A DNA stretch of 64,000 nucleotides from contig NC_088302.1 of NCBI RefSeq assembly GCF_032854445.1, positions 47,532,645 through 47,596,644 of the forward strand, given 5' to 3'. The notes under the pieces were generated by a model. The model worked only from the letters and a program-made list of their open reading frames with translations. It was not told the origin of the DNA and did not search any database. The first letter of the stretch is position 1, and the number at the start of each line of letters is the position of its first letter. The DNA comes from Liolophura sinensis (taxonomy: Eukaryota; Mollusca; Polyplacophora; Chitonida; Chitonidae). This document shows, piece after piece, positions 12,301 through 27,300 of the stretch. The position numbers were made by a program, and so were the translations under genes.

Positions 12301-15300
12301 AAAATCGTCATGGCTGGACTCAAGCACGAAATTAGGAACATGTAAAAAAAAGTATTGTTCATAGACGCATCACTGTATGGATCTGAATGAGCTAATCATT
12401 TGTGTAATAGAAGAACTTACCTGCACGTGAGATGTTAAAGACTGACATCAAACATTCCGAATATGATATAATAAACACTGCGTGTCATGACACTGGATTT
12501 CTTTTAATTGACATTTGTGCTGATTTGTACTTAACTTGATTGTAAATGGTTCGCTCTAACGATTCACGTCAAAGAATCCAAATTTAACGCCCAATTGCGT
12601 TTTAGCATTTGCTAACTATCACGCTGTCGTCGCTGCTCTTCGTTTGCTTTCCCTTCTGTAATCATTTATATTTCAGATACAGATTAGTACATGTAGATCC
12701 TTATGAGATGTTCCTCCCTAAAGTGTCATTCTCATTCTCCATGCTGTAGTTTTTTATACTGTTTTTGCTCCTTACTATTATTGGCACACCGGTGCCTCCT
12801 TGTACCCTTTAGGACCCAATGTCTACATCTTTGTAGTGCCGCCTCACTGGAATACTATTTCAAAGACACAAGACATGAATCTATACACACAGCGGGTGAA
12901 AATCTTCTGGCCTATACTCTTGTGCTTAGGAAATGTTTTTAATATTCTTGTTTGGAATACTCATCATAGGTTCTGAACATCATAGGTTGTATGCGTCTCA
13001 GATCAGTGGGAAGTACTCATCACGGAATAAATGTCCGGTTGTGCGAAGATTCCCAAACTGTCCGTCACCCCAACCTCCGCTCCCGCCATCTCCTCTCAAC
13101 GAAGCGCACTTTACCTTATTGTTGACCTAGACAGTGGACACAGCCATTGTCTTAAGGCCTATTGTTTCCTTCCCAGTTTCTGGCTATTACTGCGTTTCAC
13201 TACAAGAGACAGATATGTCGCTTTACTGGCTAGTCATTTTCTGTGGCTTCCCTTACCTCGTTTGTATTCATTGCCTGGAGCTCAGATGGGGACCGTCAAC
13301 GAATGATGATATACCCATTCTGTAGTGTCTTATCTATCGGACCGTTTGGACATGGCCTACTGGATGCATGTGCAGTATAATGATACCATGCATACAATTA
13401 ATATAACACACGTGACTCCTCAAACAGTTGTTTTAATTACGTGTCCAGAAGTATAGTTAACAAAACCATAGGCGAAGCCAACCAAAACTCTTGTGACATG
13501 GATCTGTTAATTGAAATGCCTTCTTTAGAATTATAACTGATAACTGATATTATTATAAGCCAAGATTCTTTGATTTTTTTATAAACATGTATCAAATACC
13601 TTGATACCGTTATGATTCTTGACTTTATTTTCCTGCTTTTCCTCCCTCATTGCTTATAGGTTTGGACAATATTCCGTTTGACATGTATGAGATGACAACA
13701 ATACAGTATATTTTGAAGTGCTATTTTAAATATTTCAATTGTTACTTTTGTCTTTAAAGGTTTGCTATGAGTCAGAAATCTCTGGTCGCCTTTTCAGATT
13801 GCCTTTTAAACTGCCTATTGGTTGTTCGCATTCTCAGGGACGTAGAAAATACCCTATTATTACTCTGGATTGCTAGATGTTTCATTATAAAACCCTCTGT
13901 GACAATCAGATTTGTAGATTACCGGAAATCATATTCTGGCCTGACCTTAGTAATTACCAGAGACAAATCAAAATTGAAAAACATCCTAAGTTATAAGGCG
14001 CGTCTGCTGAAACTCAATCATGTGGAGTTTGGGGGACGATTGTTATTTTGAGAGGAAGGATTATTTGGGCGTCGATGTCCGTTTGAATGCAAGACACTGG
14101 GTTTTTCTCGTTTTTAAAAGCATTCGTCAACGTAATGGTTGTCAGCATTTGGCGTTACACCCTAACGTCCTGAGCACTTAGCTGGGTTCTGCAGTTGGGA
14201 GTTTGTCATCCAAGATAATCATTGCCGGGTTGGATTGCCACAGTACAAGGTTAAAGAGCATAACACTTATTGCTCCATTCAATGCGCTCCTTGGCCGTTC
14301 AATTTACCGACAGAAAGGAAGTGCGGAAATTGCATCCTTGTTCGCCTGATAGTTTAAGCCTTTTTATTTGCTAAGGAGTTACCATCTGGAAAACGCCACG
14401 ATCGAGATATAAAACCGTCAAGGCGAACACGGTTTCATTCAATTACAAATCCTAGTGAAAAGTTATAACTTGTCGTCCAAGTTTTTCTGATACGGTTGGC
14501 CGCGCATGCCCAATCCCATTTCGTCCGTCGCTCCTAACAAAGCAAAGAGATGATAAGCCTTTTGATAAATGAAGTCAGAAATTGAAGTTTAGGTCGACAA
14601 CGGGTGAGAAATGTTTCCTATTGCCTGGGCCGATCGATACGAATGAAGGCAGTCAAATAGATGGAGAGAAAGCAGGCGCCCGTTGGCAGGCTAATCCGCT
14701 ACACTAAGAGTCTGTCCGCACTTGGAGGACTGTAAATAAATTTCAAGCACATACATTTGATATATGTGAGTTCATCTATCTTAATTGGCTTAGATCCTAT
14801 TTTCCTACCACGGTGCTCATCCCAATCTTTGTTCAGAGCATTCCAAATGTCAGTGAAGCGTCAGTCTGATGTTGCTCTCTGTGTACACGGCAAAGAAATA
14901 AGAGCAGTTCCACGTGAAACACCCATAAAGGCCTCGAAAGATCATCCACGTGAACCAAATGAAGTACACTTTGACAATCTGGAACACTGCACAAGTAGCA
15001 GTAGCTCCTTCAACAATGTTCTCCATGGTATTAAGTTCCCTCAATCCATCACACTAGACAAGCCTTCAATCATTCCGCCCTTCACCAGCTTTCAGCCGAA
15101 TTAAGAAAAAACTTTTTCTTTTTGGAAACAAAAAACAGATTTTGTTCATTTTGGAAAGCTGGAAAACAAAAATACTTCGAGAATTTCATTTTGGCAAATT
15201 TTAATATTGAAATTGCTCCGCAAGGAATATTTGGCTCTTTTTTGTGAGAAACTGTTACATCAGTTATAACGTATTTTGACGTAAACAAATTCTAGCAAAA

Positions 15301-18300
15301 AAGCTATCCTCGCATCCCTTTTCTTCCAGTTCCGGATCACAATTCATGATCACCCGTCGTCCTCTGTTCTTTTTGTGGACAGCCTATCGGTGAAGTCGTT
15401 TTCCTGGCGTCTCACGGATCAGGAATCCCATATGATCGATATAATCAGTCTGGGAGCTCCGAAGAATTCCTGAATAGAAATGAAACCCCAGGCGGTGTGA
15501 TGGATTTTTTGATTTTCAGAAAACCCACATTTTGTGCGTTATTTGGAAGGTAGAGCTGACCGCGTTGGGAGACAGTGCAGGGTCGGTAGGTGACGAGCCC
15601 TCACTATCGATCACCCTCCCAAGCCGTACTAATAACCACCCATCAAGGACTCTTGGTCAGAATTAATGAATGTGGCATATGTTTCCTTTGTTCCAAGTGT
15701 ATCAGGAGAGACAAAACTTAGCACACAGCACATGAGGGCCTGAGTCGTGGCCTCAAGCATGCAGACACTGTTCTCAGTAAACTCAGACCGTATGAAAACA
15801 AGTATGAGTACCCTTGTTTAAGTGCTTGAGGTCTCAGAATGTATATTACGATTTCGTAGAAATAATACAGTTAGATATTTCTTCGTGGAAATTTCTTACC
15901 AAAAATAAAAAGAAATTGATCCCATAACTATGTCTGTCAATCTTGGTTTCTTGAAGTGTTTATGAAATGGCCTGAAAGGTATTAAAGACGTCTTTTGTAA
16001 ACAGATTGTGAATACTAGATCTTAAATGTGACAGTCAGTATTAATAGATTGATAGACGTAAAATTGAGACAATCCAAAAAGAACTAATAGTTTGACGATT
16101 TTGAGGTGTTTGGTGATCACATGTATAATTGATCGCGAATGGCCTCTGGACATTTTCCAGAAGCCGAGGCAAATTAGACGCAAAAAGATGCAAATGATTT
16201 GAGGAAGTAGGACAAACTCGGCAAAAACAACTCAAAGATCATGGCAAACACTGTTGGAATTGCAAACAACTTCTCTATAAAAATACATTAAAGCACATAT
16301 GTCTCTAACAAGCAGAAATCTGTACACACAACTGAAATGGTTCGGCGTTGGTTCTACATAACCTATACTGTATCGCATCAACTTAATTGTTTGGCTATGT
16401 TAGATTCTACGTTCTAGTAGAACATATTTTATGAAACGAAAAAGAAGGTGTCTGAAACACAAAGACAGCCGATCTTAAAGTGAACATAAAGTCTGCCAGT
16501 ATATATACATAAAACATGATATAGGCCACAGCTATCACAGAAAAATATGTCAAAAGTTTCACTCAGAGTAATTCACTCCATGTAGCCATGTTGTAGAATC
16601 CCGTCGGAATGAATGCTCTTTCATGCTCTTGTAAACGCTTTCATTTACATAAAGGAATATAACACGTAGCATGGTTGATCTTTCGTGATAATGTTACATG
16701 AAGTTTTAGTGCTCTTAGCTACTGGGAGTCCAGTCGGTTGTTCTCTGCATAGGTTACTACTGGGTGTGTAAGATTATGGGCAGTGACTCGGTCAATGATT
16801 AGTTATACGGGAAAGTAAATCTGAACTGATTGAAGCTTACATGTTATCTAAGGAAGTCTGATAGTAGATTATACAATCTCTGTCACATTGACACAACCAG
16901 GCTTCGAGATATCAACGATCGTAATCAGAATGCCACAAATTAGACCCACCAGTTCACCTTGCTGTTCATATTTGTGCCTGAGAGAACTGATGCCTTTCTC
17001 ACACTGGCCAAGTTTGGTGTATACGAAATGAAGACGAATAACTAAACAGTTAAAAATTGAATTTCACATTGATAAGAAACGAATGGACATTCATATAAAA
17101 CGACAAAGGATTGACGTCACAACAAACATTTAAATTCATCTAAAAGGAGAGAGTTGCACGGTCTTCTCGGATAGCTCAGTGGGATATGGGAAAGTTTTAA
17201 AGGCTTGTGTCGGAAGTTCAAGTCCCTCTTTCCCGTTTAGCAGTCGACGGTGGTACAAGTCGTCATCCATCACCACTCAAATCACAAACTCACTAGCGTG
17301 GATTCTAGAAAAATAATCAAATGCAACAATAGAGTAAGGTCCAAGCAAACGCTTAAGTTTGGTAAATTCTTTGATGTCGCTACACCCTTGCAGGAAGAGG
17401 ATGAGCAGGACCGCTAAAACACGACGCTTGTGTCCACGAACATCGCCCTGACCGAGCGCCAAACTAAAAGAAACATTGGCCCTTTAAACTTGGAACAGTT
17501 TATTTTATTTTATTTTTGTATTTATTTATTATTATTTTTTATTTTTATTTATAGTTTTTTAAAATATTTTTAGAACATTTCTGTAGTATTACTTCATTAA
17601 TTAATTCAGCTATAGTGACTTTATAGTGGCTTTACGTTCAGTTTAAGCACAGCGTACTTATACAAAATTGTTGTAGAAAACGGGATTTTTTGATCTCTGT
17701 AACAAAAAATCCTTTAAGTTCTTTGTGGATAACCACAACAAGAATGGGAAGATTGGAAAGTTGGATCCAAAGATCCAGCATCTTTAATTTTCGGCAACAC
17801 AAAATCCAGAAACAAACCGGACACGTGTGAAGCGTTCTAGATCTTATGAGATTGTTGTCGTCTACATCAACCAATCAGTGTCTATGGAAGTGTCACATGA
17901 GCATGTACAAAATGGCGGCTACTACCGATGTGACACCACTTTTTACAGTCACATGAACTTGAACGTATTATGTGACCGTTTTTTTTCTTTTGACCGCTGG
18001 AATCTTGAGACATAAAGGCACATACGATTTTAAATGCCCGCAGAAAGCAGCTTTATGATATTTATGTTTTTCTCTTGTATTTTTCAGGATGAAAAGTTTC
18101 AGATAATGAGCGTGAGCGTATGGTTGAGACACGTAAGTAGTATTCATGTAGAAATCTTGATATTTAGGATATTTTCTACGGGCGGTGATGCACATATATA
18201 GTTATTCTACTTTTGCGTTGTCAGCCTTGTCAGTTATTCGTTCATTTCTACTCTTCATATTACTGGAGATATTAATAAATCTAGAATCTTGCACATTTTC

Positions 18301-21300
18301 GGCACCTCTCGTTTCGGCCGATCTGGATGAATCAGTATTGATGGTTGGGTTTTTTTTCTTTTTTACTTTCTGCCTATATTCAGCTCTCTCATTCATACTT
18401 ATTACAAAAAATTGCCCTTGGTTAGAGACGCGTTACACTACAAACTATACACTTTGCTATGTTGCAATTAAACATTGGAATCGTCGTCGGTTTTCCGCGT
18501 GGGCTGTATGGTTTCCTCCCACCATAATGCTGGCCGCCGTCGTATAAGTCAAGTATTCCTATAATCGGCGTTAAACATCGACCAATTAAATAATTAACTC
18601 CTTGGTTCAAAAATTTGAGGGAAGGTGATGAAAACCTTTTTCTATTTCATAATGTTAAACACCATAAGCTTGTTGTTGTGAAGATTTCATTGCCTCGAGT
18701 GACATCATAATTATTCCAAAATAAGTGCTGGATAATGGACGAAGTCATTGTTTTCAATAAAGTCACCCCTTTGGATATACGAAGAGTCGCAATGAAAGCT
18801 CAGCTGGGATAAATGTTTTGATTTATGAAAACTTGAAAACTAACATCGTACGCAATTCATTCGTTTTTCCATCATCAATGAAAATTTGTCAGTGCTTCTC
18901 TTGGCACGAATCCGTCCAGATTTTTACTACATTTGTCAGTTCGTTGGGGATTTCTAATGAAAGTTGTTTGTGGAATTAGCCTTTCAACTGACCCAGAACG
19001 TCAATTAAAAAAAAAACCATTCTAATAGCGGGAATTTTGAGTTTTCATCGATGAAGGTAAAACAAGTCAAACTGTATCATGTGAGACCTGTCAAAAATGT
19101 TAGGCAACTATTTTTGATAACATTCACTACAACATGAGCGTCTAAAAAAGTGTCATAAAAAGCAATTTAGAGTGGAGGAATGATGGAGAAGATTGAGAAT
19201 CTGAATGTTTGAAGGAAAGAGGGTGAGACAGGTGATTAGTAAATCAATGTCTAACCCTTTTCACCATTCATATGACACAGTAAACCTGTTTTTACCTTTG
19301 ATGACAAAAGAATTCCAACTCGAAACTCCCCTATTGGAGTTTCTTTGCAGAAATATGAACATTCAACACATAGGTGTATAGAGCTTTTTGGTGTGTAACT
19401 GATGGAAGGCAACATTGGTAACCAGAATGCCGTATGAGTGATTTTACAGACAGCTGAATATAGGCGACAAAGAAAACAAGCAGACTACAGTATTTATACG
19501 CCAACTTCTGCATCACGTGTTACTGACGATCTTGGTTAAAAACTGTCTTATTTAGTCGCCAAATTTGTGAACCTCATCTTACTCATGATCTTAGTTAATG
19601 ATCGATGATTCTCTTCGGCGAAACATATGTGATAATATTTTGTAGGAATTGGTATAGAAATTGGTAAATTGGTAAATTGGTGTAGAAATTGGTGTAGAAA
19701 AGACCTGATAATATTTGGTAAGAAATCGGTAATAACGCTTTGTAAAACATCAGTAATAGTATTTGGTAAAGACAACGTGTGTAATGTTTGATAATACATC
19801 GATGATCACGCTTGGTAGGATGTGGATGATAATATGTGATATGACCTGACAAAAACAGTTAATTTCACACAAAAACAGCCTTACTGCGCGTAAATTTTGT
19901 GAAATCATAATGTGCCTTCTAGTTCTGGAACGTGTTCATGCGGCCAACTTTATGTACGACAGCCTTGACCTGTTGCTTTCAGGTTTGTGTGAAATGAAGG
20001 AGATGCCTCTAGAGGCACACATCTTCGCTGAGGATGGTATCACACTTAGAAATTACCTTATGTCATTAGAGGCTTAATTAGAATCTTAATTGAAAGACGG
20101 GAATAATGGGAGCAATAGACCATTTACCTGTCAGTGGAGTAAATCTGGCTGTGGTCCACCAGGGTCACGCAACACAATTATTTTATGCCGATTTCATCAT
20201 AGGAGTGGAATGACCAACGACTCCAATGGGACCCATCATTATTCGGAGGGATTACGCATCTTCATATTCCATCAGATGACCTCTGGCGACCGGACATCGT
20301 GCTGTATAACAAGTAAGTCAGACTGGCCAGCAATTTTTGGCACAAGTTGCAAGGTTTTCAGCAAGTACACCTCTCAGAATGAATGAGTTTCCAAGAAGAT
20401 TTACTTCGATAGAACTGGACATTTTCAGGTAAAACACCAGAGTGTCAATCTGAAGAATGAAATCATTTTCTACTGAATACTGCAACATTTTATTACGCCA
20501 TCGTCAGGCGTAAAAACCATCGTTTGATAATAGCATAATAAAATGCTGAAATATTGAATGGAAAAGGATTTCATTCTTTGGAATTACACTATTTATGTAT
20601 TATTTGCTTTAGTGTAGCCATCTCCAGATATGAACAGAGAGTGATCGTATACTCATGTCACAACAATCTTAGTGTGGCATAGGGCTACCGCCCAAAATGA
20701 CGATTTTTGACAATTTCTCTTATCACTTATCAGCTAGTATGTTTATCCAAATTGCGTTCACATTTTACAACAATCTAAAGATAATCATTGCAAACTTAAG
20801 CTGAAAAATAATAGGAGTAAGAATTTTTCTAGTCATTCGCCAGCCAACATTATCTAAATTACCTTGTCATCTTACGAAAATGAGGAGGCAAACGTTGTGT
20901 GATTAAGCAGAAAATTGAAGCATGTATTAAAACGAAGAAGTGGACAAGCCTACAGGAATTCTCCACACGTGTTTAATTGTACGCGTTGTAACAACAGGCT
21001 TCACTGCGAACTACATGTACAAGGACAATCTCGTCGGAATAAAGAGTTGCATAAATTCCTCGTAACAGGAAAGGGGATAAATTAACTCAATTGGCCAATG
21101 GATCGATCTACTGCATGCTCTCACTTCCACCAATGTATTAGAGCCCTACGGACCATCAGCTTTAGTCACGCAGCAAATCTGTCTTTTAAATGGCCCGAAT
21201 AATTTCGTCGTCTGACGTGAAAGGCACCAAACCTCGTCTTTTTTCCACCAAACAGCCGTAAATGTCAGTGGCGTTGAGAACTGGCTGGCCTTGCCTAATT

Positions 21301-24300
21301 GTTCATTTGTGACACTCTAGTTTCTCTGCTGACTGATAGTTTAAGTCCAGAGGGACGGCTTGGGGCATGAACGGTAACTGGCCACTTAAACCCCACTACT
21401 TCAACTCCCTCGACTCAATCCCATGTAATAAATGTCAGAGTAAATGTCTTTAAAGTACGATCCGAACACGTCTCCGCTTTCTGTAGCTGATTGGGAAAGT
21501 CTGACTTTAACTGGCTTTACGTAACTCTATTGGAAGCCTGATTTTGTCTGAGTGAAAAGACATTTTATGAAGAAAAGGTGAGAGGCGTTGAATCACACAA
21601 AAACTGGTTTGGCAAATCGAAAGCGAAAATGTGTCCGCCTTCTGAAGTGTTAGTCTCACATAGTGTAATCCATGTAAGGCACTCTTTCTGTTCCGTCAGT
21701 TCAGTAGTGTGCTTTAATGTTTCAAATTTGATGCCATTTAACACCGTTTGATAAAAGTTTGGTTCAATGGAGGGGTCAGTAATGAATGTCGAATATTTAT
21801 TTATTTTAGTACCTTACAAGCGAACCTTCTCCGGCCTAACGTACAAATTTAATCGCTGTATTGATGGAAGGGCCGCAGTCGACTTCTTATTGTAATCAAA
21901 ACGCATCCAAAGTGATAGCAATCTCAAAGTTCCATGGCCAGGGTCGGAAGTGTTCATGTACGGCTCTTGTGCCAGCAGTTGTGACTTACCCACCGTAGTA
22001 TCCCCAAAATGCCTCAATAGAGAGGAAATGGGGAGATTCAAGTACAACCATGATACCAAGAGGGGTGCCGTAATACCAAAGGGAAAGAGGAATCGTTGTC
22101 ATATTTTATAGATGAATAGATGAATCAAAATTCTCAACAGGCATACTAACTGTAACACCTGTTTGGGAGAGCTGTTTTTATTGTGTATAAAATAATACCA
22201 TGTCTTCGTCTTACGTTTCATAACATGTGGCATATGATTGTGTCTTTGGTTAAATGCTATTCTTTAATTTTGTTAGTTTAGTCTTGGTTGTTATTATTAA
22301 ATATCCATAGATAAAAATTGGATAATAAAGTATCCACTGGTCGATTATTGATCACAAAGTTAAGTCAGTTTCTAAAACATGCAGTACAGAACAAATCATT
22401 GCTTTAGATCATCTTGATACTGGCGGGAAGGAGTTCCCCATTGAAAAAGCATTTTTTTTAGTTGCTTGAATATGAGTACGTAGTTTATGTACAGGTATAT
22501 ATGTGTGTTGTAGTCGTAGCGATCCTGTAGACGAAGGAGCCTCCGAGAGTTTCTGTTTATATACACGCAATACACGAGGTATTAATGAGATTGTAACCTT
22601 GCTATGTGTATTACACGATCGGCACGCTCTCACACCTGCTAAACATCAGCATGTGTTTATTCACGTGGATTTGTTTATTAATGTTTTCGAAAGAGTCTGG
22701 CGAAGATGAAAATCACCCAAGCAGCTTCCGGGTATAAGTGAGATAACAAAACATCCCCGGTGAAGAAAACACAACAATACCGCAGCCGTCGTGGATTACC
22801 CACTGAGGGGGATTGGAATTGGTATAGCTCTTTTCAAATATACACTCACAGCATGCTCTCAGACAATTCGTGGTGTTATCTGTATAAGAACTCTGCCCCT
22901 AATCTGAAGTTTACCTGATATCGGTAAGAAACAGACATGGTTACAGATGTAAAGCCGTTAGCCAAGTTGTCATCATAAATGATACACCTCTTGGTTGACA
23001 TTATAAACTTGAACAAGCTGATAAACCTTTCTGTCAGTTACACCCAAGGCGCCTGTCCAGAAAGACTTATAGAATGCCCCACGGGAATATTTTGTTCATT
23101 TTTTCCTTATCATACAGCTTGAAAAATCCTAACTACAGGCTAGCAATTTAACAGATTTTAGCGCAACCCTTTTAATTTTGACTTTTAATTTAAATCTAGT
23201 TCACACTCCAATCCATAGAAATGTCATAAGCATAATGCCCACTGTACTAGGTTTTGCCACCATATGATTGCAATAATGTTGATGTGGCGCCACAGCCTTA
23301 TTCACCCATGCAAATGTATTAAATTGACAAGTATCGAATAAAGTAAGAAGTTTAACAACAAAAGTAGCTGGACATAATTGCGAACCTCACATTACAGTGT
23401 AGCAAAAAGTTTTTTATCCATTAAAACTTGCTGGTTTTGCTACATATGTGCGAATAAACAATCAACTGTTGTCACACAGTTATGAATGCATAATGAATTT
23501 ATGCCTCAAAACACACGAACAGTTGTTGCCTGATTGCCATTGAATAATTGATCAGTTGTTGTCTCGCAGTTCTGAGTATGATAATTTGTTGTCACAAAAT
23601 TATGAGCATACCATAAATTTTTTTTACACATTTATGAATACATGATCAAGCTTTTGTCCCTACTGTTATGAGTAATCGAAACGTTTTTGTCTCACATTTA
23701 TGAGTACATACTCAGTTGTCCCGCTATTTTAAATATGTGAGGACTTCTTGTTCCACGATGATTATGAATGTACGATCAAGCTTTAGTCATTCGGTGATGA
23801 GCAGTTGAAACGTTTTTGTCCAACTGTTACGAGTACAGGATCAGTTGTCGTCATGTTTTCATTAGTGAAGCAATCAATTGTTGTTCTAAAGTTTTGAGTA
23901 TAAGCCTATGATAAGTTGTTACACATTTATGAGTACGATCAGTTGACGATTAATACACAGTTATGAGTATAAGATCAGTTGTTGTCGGGCCGTTGTGAGT
24001 AAAACAGTCCATTGTTATTGCTGCCAATGAGTTTTGAGTATAGGCCTATTATAAATTGTAGTCACATAATTATGAGTTTTAACATCATTTAATGGTTGCA
24101 TAGTTGTGAGTCCAAGATCAGTTCTTGCCACAAAGCTGTAAGTATATAAATTCCTGTTACACAAGTAAAAATACACCATTGGTTTTTGTTACACAGTTGT
24201 GGGTCGGCCATATCAGCTGTTATCACCTTGTTATGAGCACTTGCTAATTTGCAGTCACGATTGACTGTGAGTATGTATGTTGTATGTTTTAGCGCCGATG

Positions 24301-27300
24301 GGGATTTCATCATCACACTGCTTACAAAGGCCAAAGTTCACCATACGGGTCGCCTGGTATGGGAACCGCCTGCTATTTACAAAAGTTATTGCCCTATAGA
24401 CGTGGAATTCTTTCCCTTCGACATGCAAGAGTGCTTCATGAAATTCAGTTCCTGGACCTACGATGGCTTACAAGTGGATCTTCAGCACTTCTGTAGTCTC
24501 AACGACAACAAAACCAAAAGCATTCTACCTTCCAACGACGAGATCGTCATTACCCAAGGCATTGACTTAACGGGATATTACCAAAATGTCGAGTGGGACA
24601 TTATTAACGTAACCGCGCGCAGAAACGTCAAGTTTTACCAGTGCTGCCCTGAGCCTTATCCCGACATTACGTTCAACGTCACTATCCGGCGGCGGACGTT
24701 GTTCTACAGCGTCAACCTGATGGTCCCTTGTATGTCCATATCCTGTATGTGTGTACTGGTATTTTACTTGCCCTCAGACAGCGGGGAGAAAATCACACTT
24801 TCCATCTCCATTCTTCTCGCTCTGACTGTGTTCTTCCTGTTGTTATCCGATTTGATTCCTCCTACGTCATTCGTTATACCTTTAATTGGGAAATACCTGC
24901 TGTTCACTATGATAGTGGTGACAATGTCTATCATACTGACAATTTTCGTACTGAGTATTCACTACCGGTCGCCATCAACACACAAAATGTCGCCGTGGGT
25001 GAGGAGAGTATTTACCGAACTTTTACCCAGAATTCTTCTGATGAAACGACCGGAAGTTGAGCGCAAGAAGCGCGTTGCAATTAGAACTTGTAACGGCATC
25101 GAACTCAGGGACAATGTACCCGGAGGATCAGGCAGAAGCTGGGAACAGTTTCAGTCGGGTCAAAGGTCTGTTCCAGAGGAAGGTGACCTAGATAGTTCCT
25201 CAGCGCAGTTACTGCGCAGCCGTCAGCCGGCGGAAGTTACTGCCTCCTTGCAAGGAGTTCGTTTCATCGCCGACCAAATGAAAGAGGAAGACGCCTTTGA
25301 AGACGTAAGTATTCACTTCCAGCTTATTAGAGGACTCTCTGTGACGGTTCGTTCGCTGTGAGTTCAAGTCCATCTCATGTTGACTGCCTCTCTAGTCGAA
25401 TGTGGGAAGGTCTATCAGCAGCCTGCAGATGGTCGTCGCTTTCCCTCGAGCTTTGCCCGGTTTTCTCTCACCATAATGCTGGCCGCCGTCTTATGAGTGA
25501 AATGTTCTTGAGTTCGACGTAAAACACCAATCAAATAAATAAATAACGGTTAGTCGGGTGTGAGTTGGTATGGAAGAGAATAGTTAATATAAACTTAGAT
25601 TCACTCTACCCAATTGCTCATCTAATGCTACGAAGAAAATGTTAGATTTTCGTTTTGGTAATTGCTCAAAACAAAATCTCTGATACTTACTCTATTTAAA
25701 AACAAAAAGGACCTTATAGTTTACTATCAAGCAATAGGAGAGTGTTTTCTCAGACACCAAAAGTCATGTGGACTTCTCATATTGCTTAATAATCTTCTTT
25801 CAGCACCTAACATTTTGTCCTGTGCCTCATTTTAATCATTTTGCTCTGACTTTGGTGGTGCCTTATCTAATGCATTTCGTTTACCGGTAAAGGAAACACG
25901 ATAGAAAAGAATTACTTATCCAGAGTTAATGCGAGATTGAATCAAAGAAACCTTTCCTGGAATCACAAAAATGGGTTTGTTTTTCTTTAGCCGCGTTTAG
26001 ATATTAAGACGGTTGTTATCGTTTGAAAAAAAAAACATCTTATAAGTGAAATGTACTTAACACCCATTAACGTTTATAATGCGTTTTGGCGAGATTTTGT
26101 CATTAGGAGAAGTTTTTATACTTTAGGATCTTAAAACTATTGTATGAAATGGCTTATTATCGATCGACACTGAAGGAAATTGCTGCAATCATACCACTGT
26201 CATCTGCTTAATATTGATTCTAGGGGAGAAGTAAATCCAAATTTTCCTCTACTAACCTAGCAAATTCCACATATGTATGTCATTAACCTGAAGTATTTAT
26301 CATTTGAGGTAGATTTCACAAAGCCGGTTTTGACTTCTGTCAGTACATAAAATTACATTTTTGACCTTATTCTAGAAATCCAGAAGTTAAAATTGGAAAC
26401 ATCTGTTATGTTGAGATAAATGTGTCATATTCTGAACTTCAATGTTGGAATTTCAAAAGTCAAATTATCGCTTTGTGGAATCGACCCAAATAATTAAAAC
26501 GCCTTACTAACGTCGCAATAACAAAGTTTTATTGTTCAGAAATTTGCAGCAGTTTATTCACATGTCAAATTCAATAAAATGAAAATAAGAACATCTCGTC
26601 AATAAATAAATCCTGGGGAAAATGCATTTACACTGTATTTATACAAGTGTTTTTATATCTTGTCTCATGTGTTGTGCAGTGAACAAATAAAGCAAATAAT
26701 TGCACTGATTTCATACCTTTATACGCCACACGTTTTACCTTCGGTCAATTAATCGGAAAGACAGGAAAAAATCTGCATGGGGAGGGGAATTTTCTGGTGG
26801 GGGAATGTCGAAATTGAAGATGAGAGGAACAAATCGAACACGGAGCGAGAACTCCCACCGTCTAACAAGACATGCAAATATTCCAGCCGTTGTATAAAGC
26901 GAATTGTGCGGAATTAGACGAAAAAGAAATGAAGATTGCAGTGCGTGATCAACATTGTAATATCTAGATTGAACCCTTAGGAATTTAAGTCAATACGATA
27001 AAGCCAAAGAAAGAAATTTGTGGAATAATTCTAAGGAGCTTTGTGGGAAAAGATTAAATTACTCGAACCGATTTCTTTGGCTGGCGCCCCCTTATAAAAT
27101 ATATAGCAGTTGGGGGATTAGCAATGAAAATATGTGTAATCGTATTTTATATTTTATGGAAAATGTTTCTGAAAAAAACGTGCAGCTGTATAAACGAAGG
27201 AAATCTGATTAAACGTTCAGATTATACACAGAACTTGTAGCTTGTTCTAACATGCAACTAGTTATATATCGATATTTGATTCGATAGTTCCTAAGGTTTT

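Larger units (their letters stand above)
3313..18087 (+). other. Intron 1 of nAChR gene 1
   Basis: A 14.8-kb intron. It holds the 34-bp minisatellite, several SINE fragments, a tRNA-like SINE head (about 17166-17237), an AT-rich low-complexity tract (17490-17570) and motif-level features listed separately. The open frames here (for example 13767-14051 and 14757-15104) have no recognised domain. The 14757-15104 frame reads plausibly ([19 protein letters not shown]) but lacks supporting splice partners. Confidence 0.85.
18133..20202 (+). other. Intron 2 of nAChR gene 1
   Basis: A 2.07-kb intron holding a SINE family B copy (18480-18596) and a degenerate array (about 19630-19850). No other gene seen. 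Confidence 0.85.

Noticed and set aside
14757-15104. 115-aa plus-strand open frame
   Set aside because: Composition is plausible but there is no recognised domain, no clear partner exons, and it sits inside intron 1 of the receptor gene.
17166-17237. Possible tRNA gene
   Set aside because: A-box and B-box-like motifs are present but no acceptor stem pairs, so it is treated as a SINE head.
20090-20386. 98-aa plus-strand open frame
   Set aside because: It overlaps the 110-bp nAChR exon in the wrong frame. The real exon is 20203-20312.
24728-25060. 110-aa plus-strand open frame
   Set aside because: It is an alternative frame inside the large nAChR exon of gene 1.
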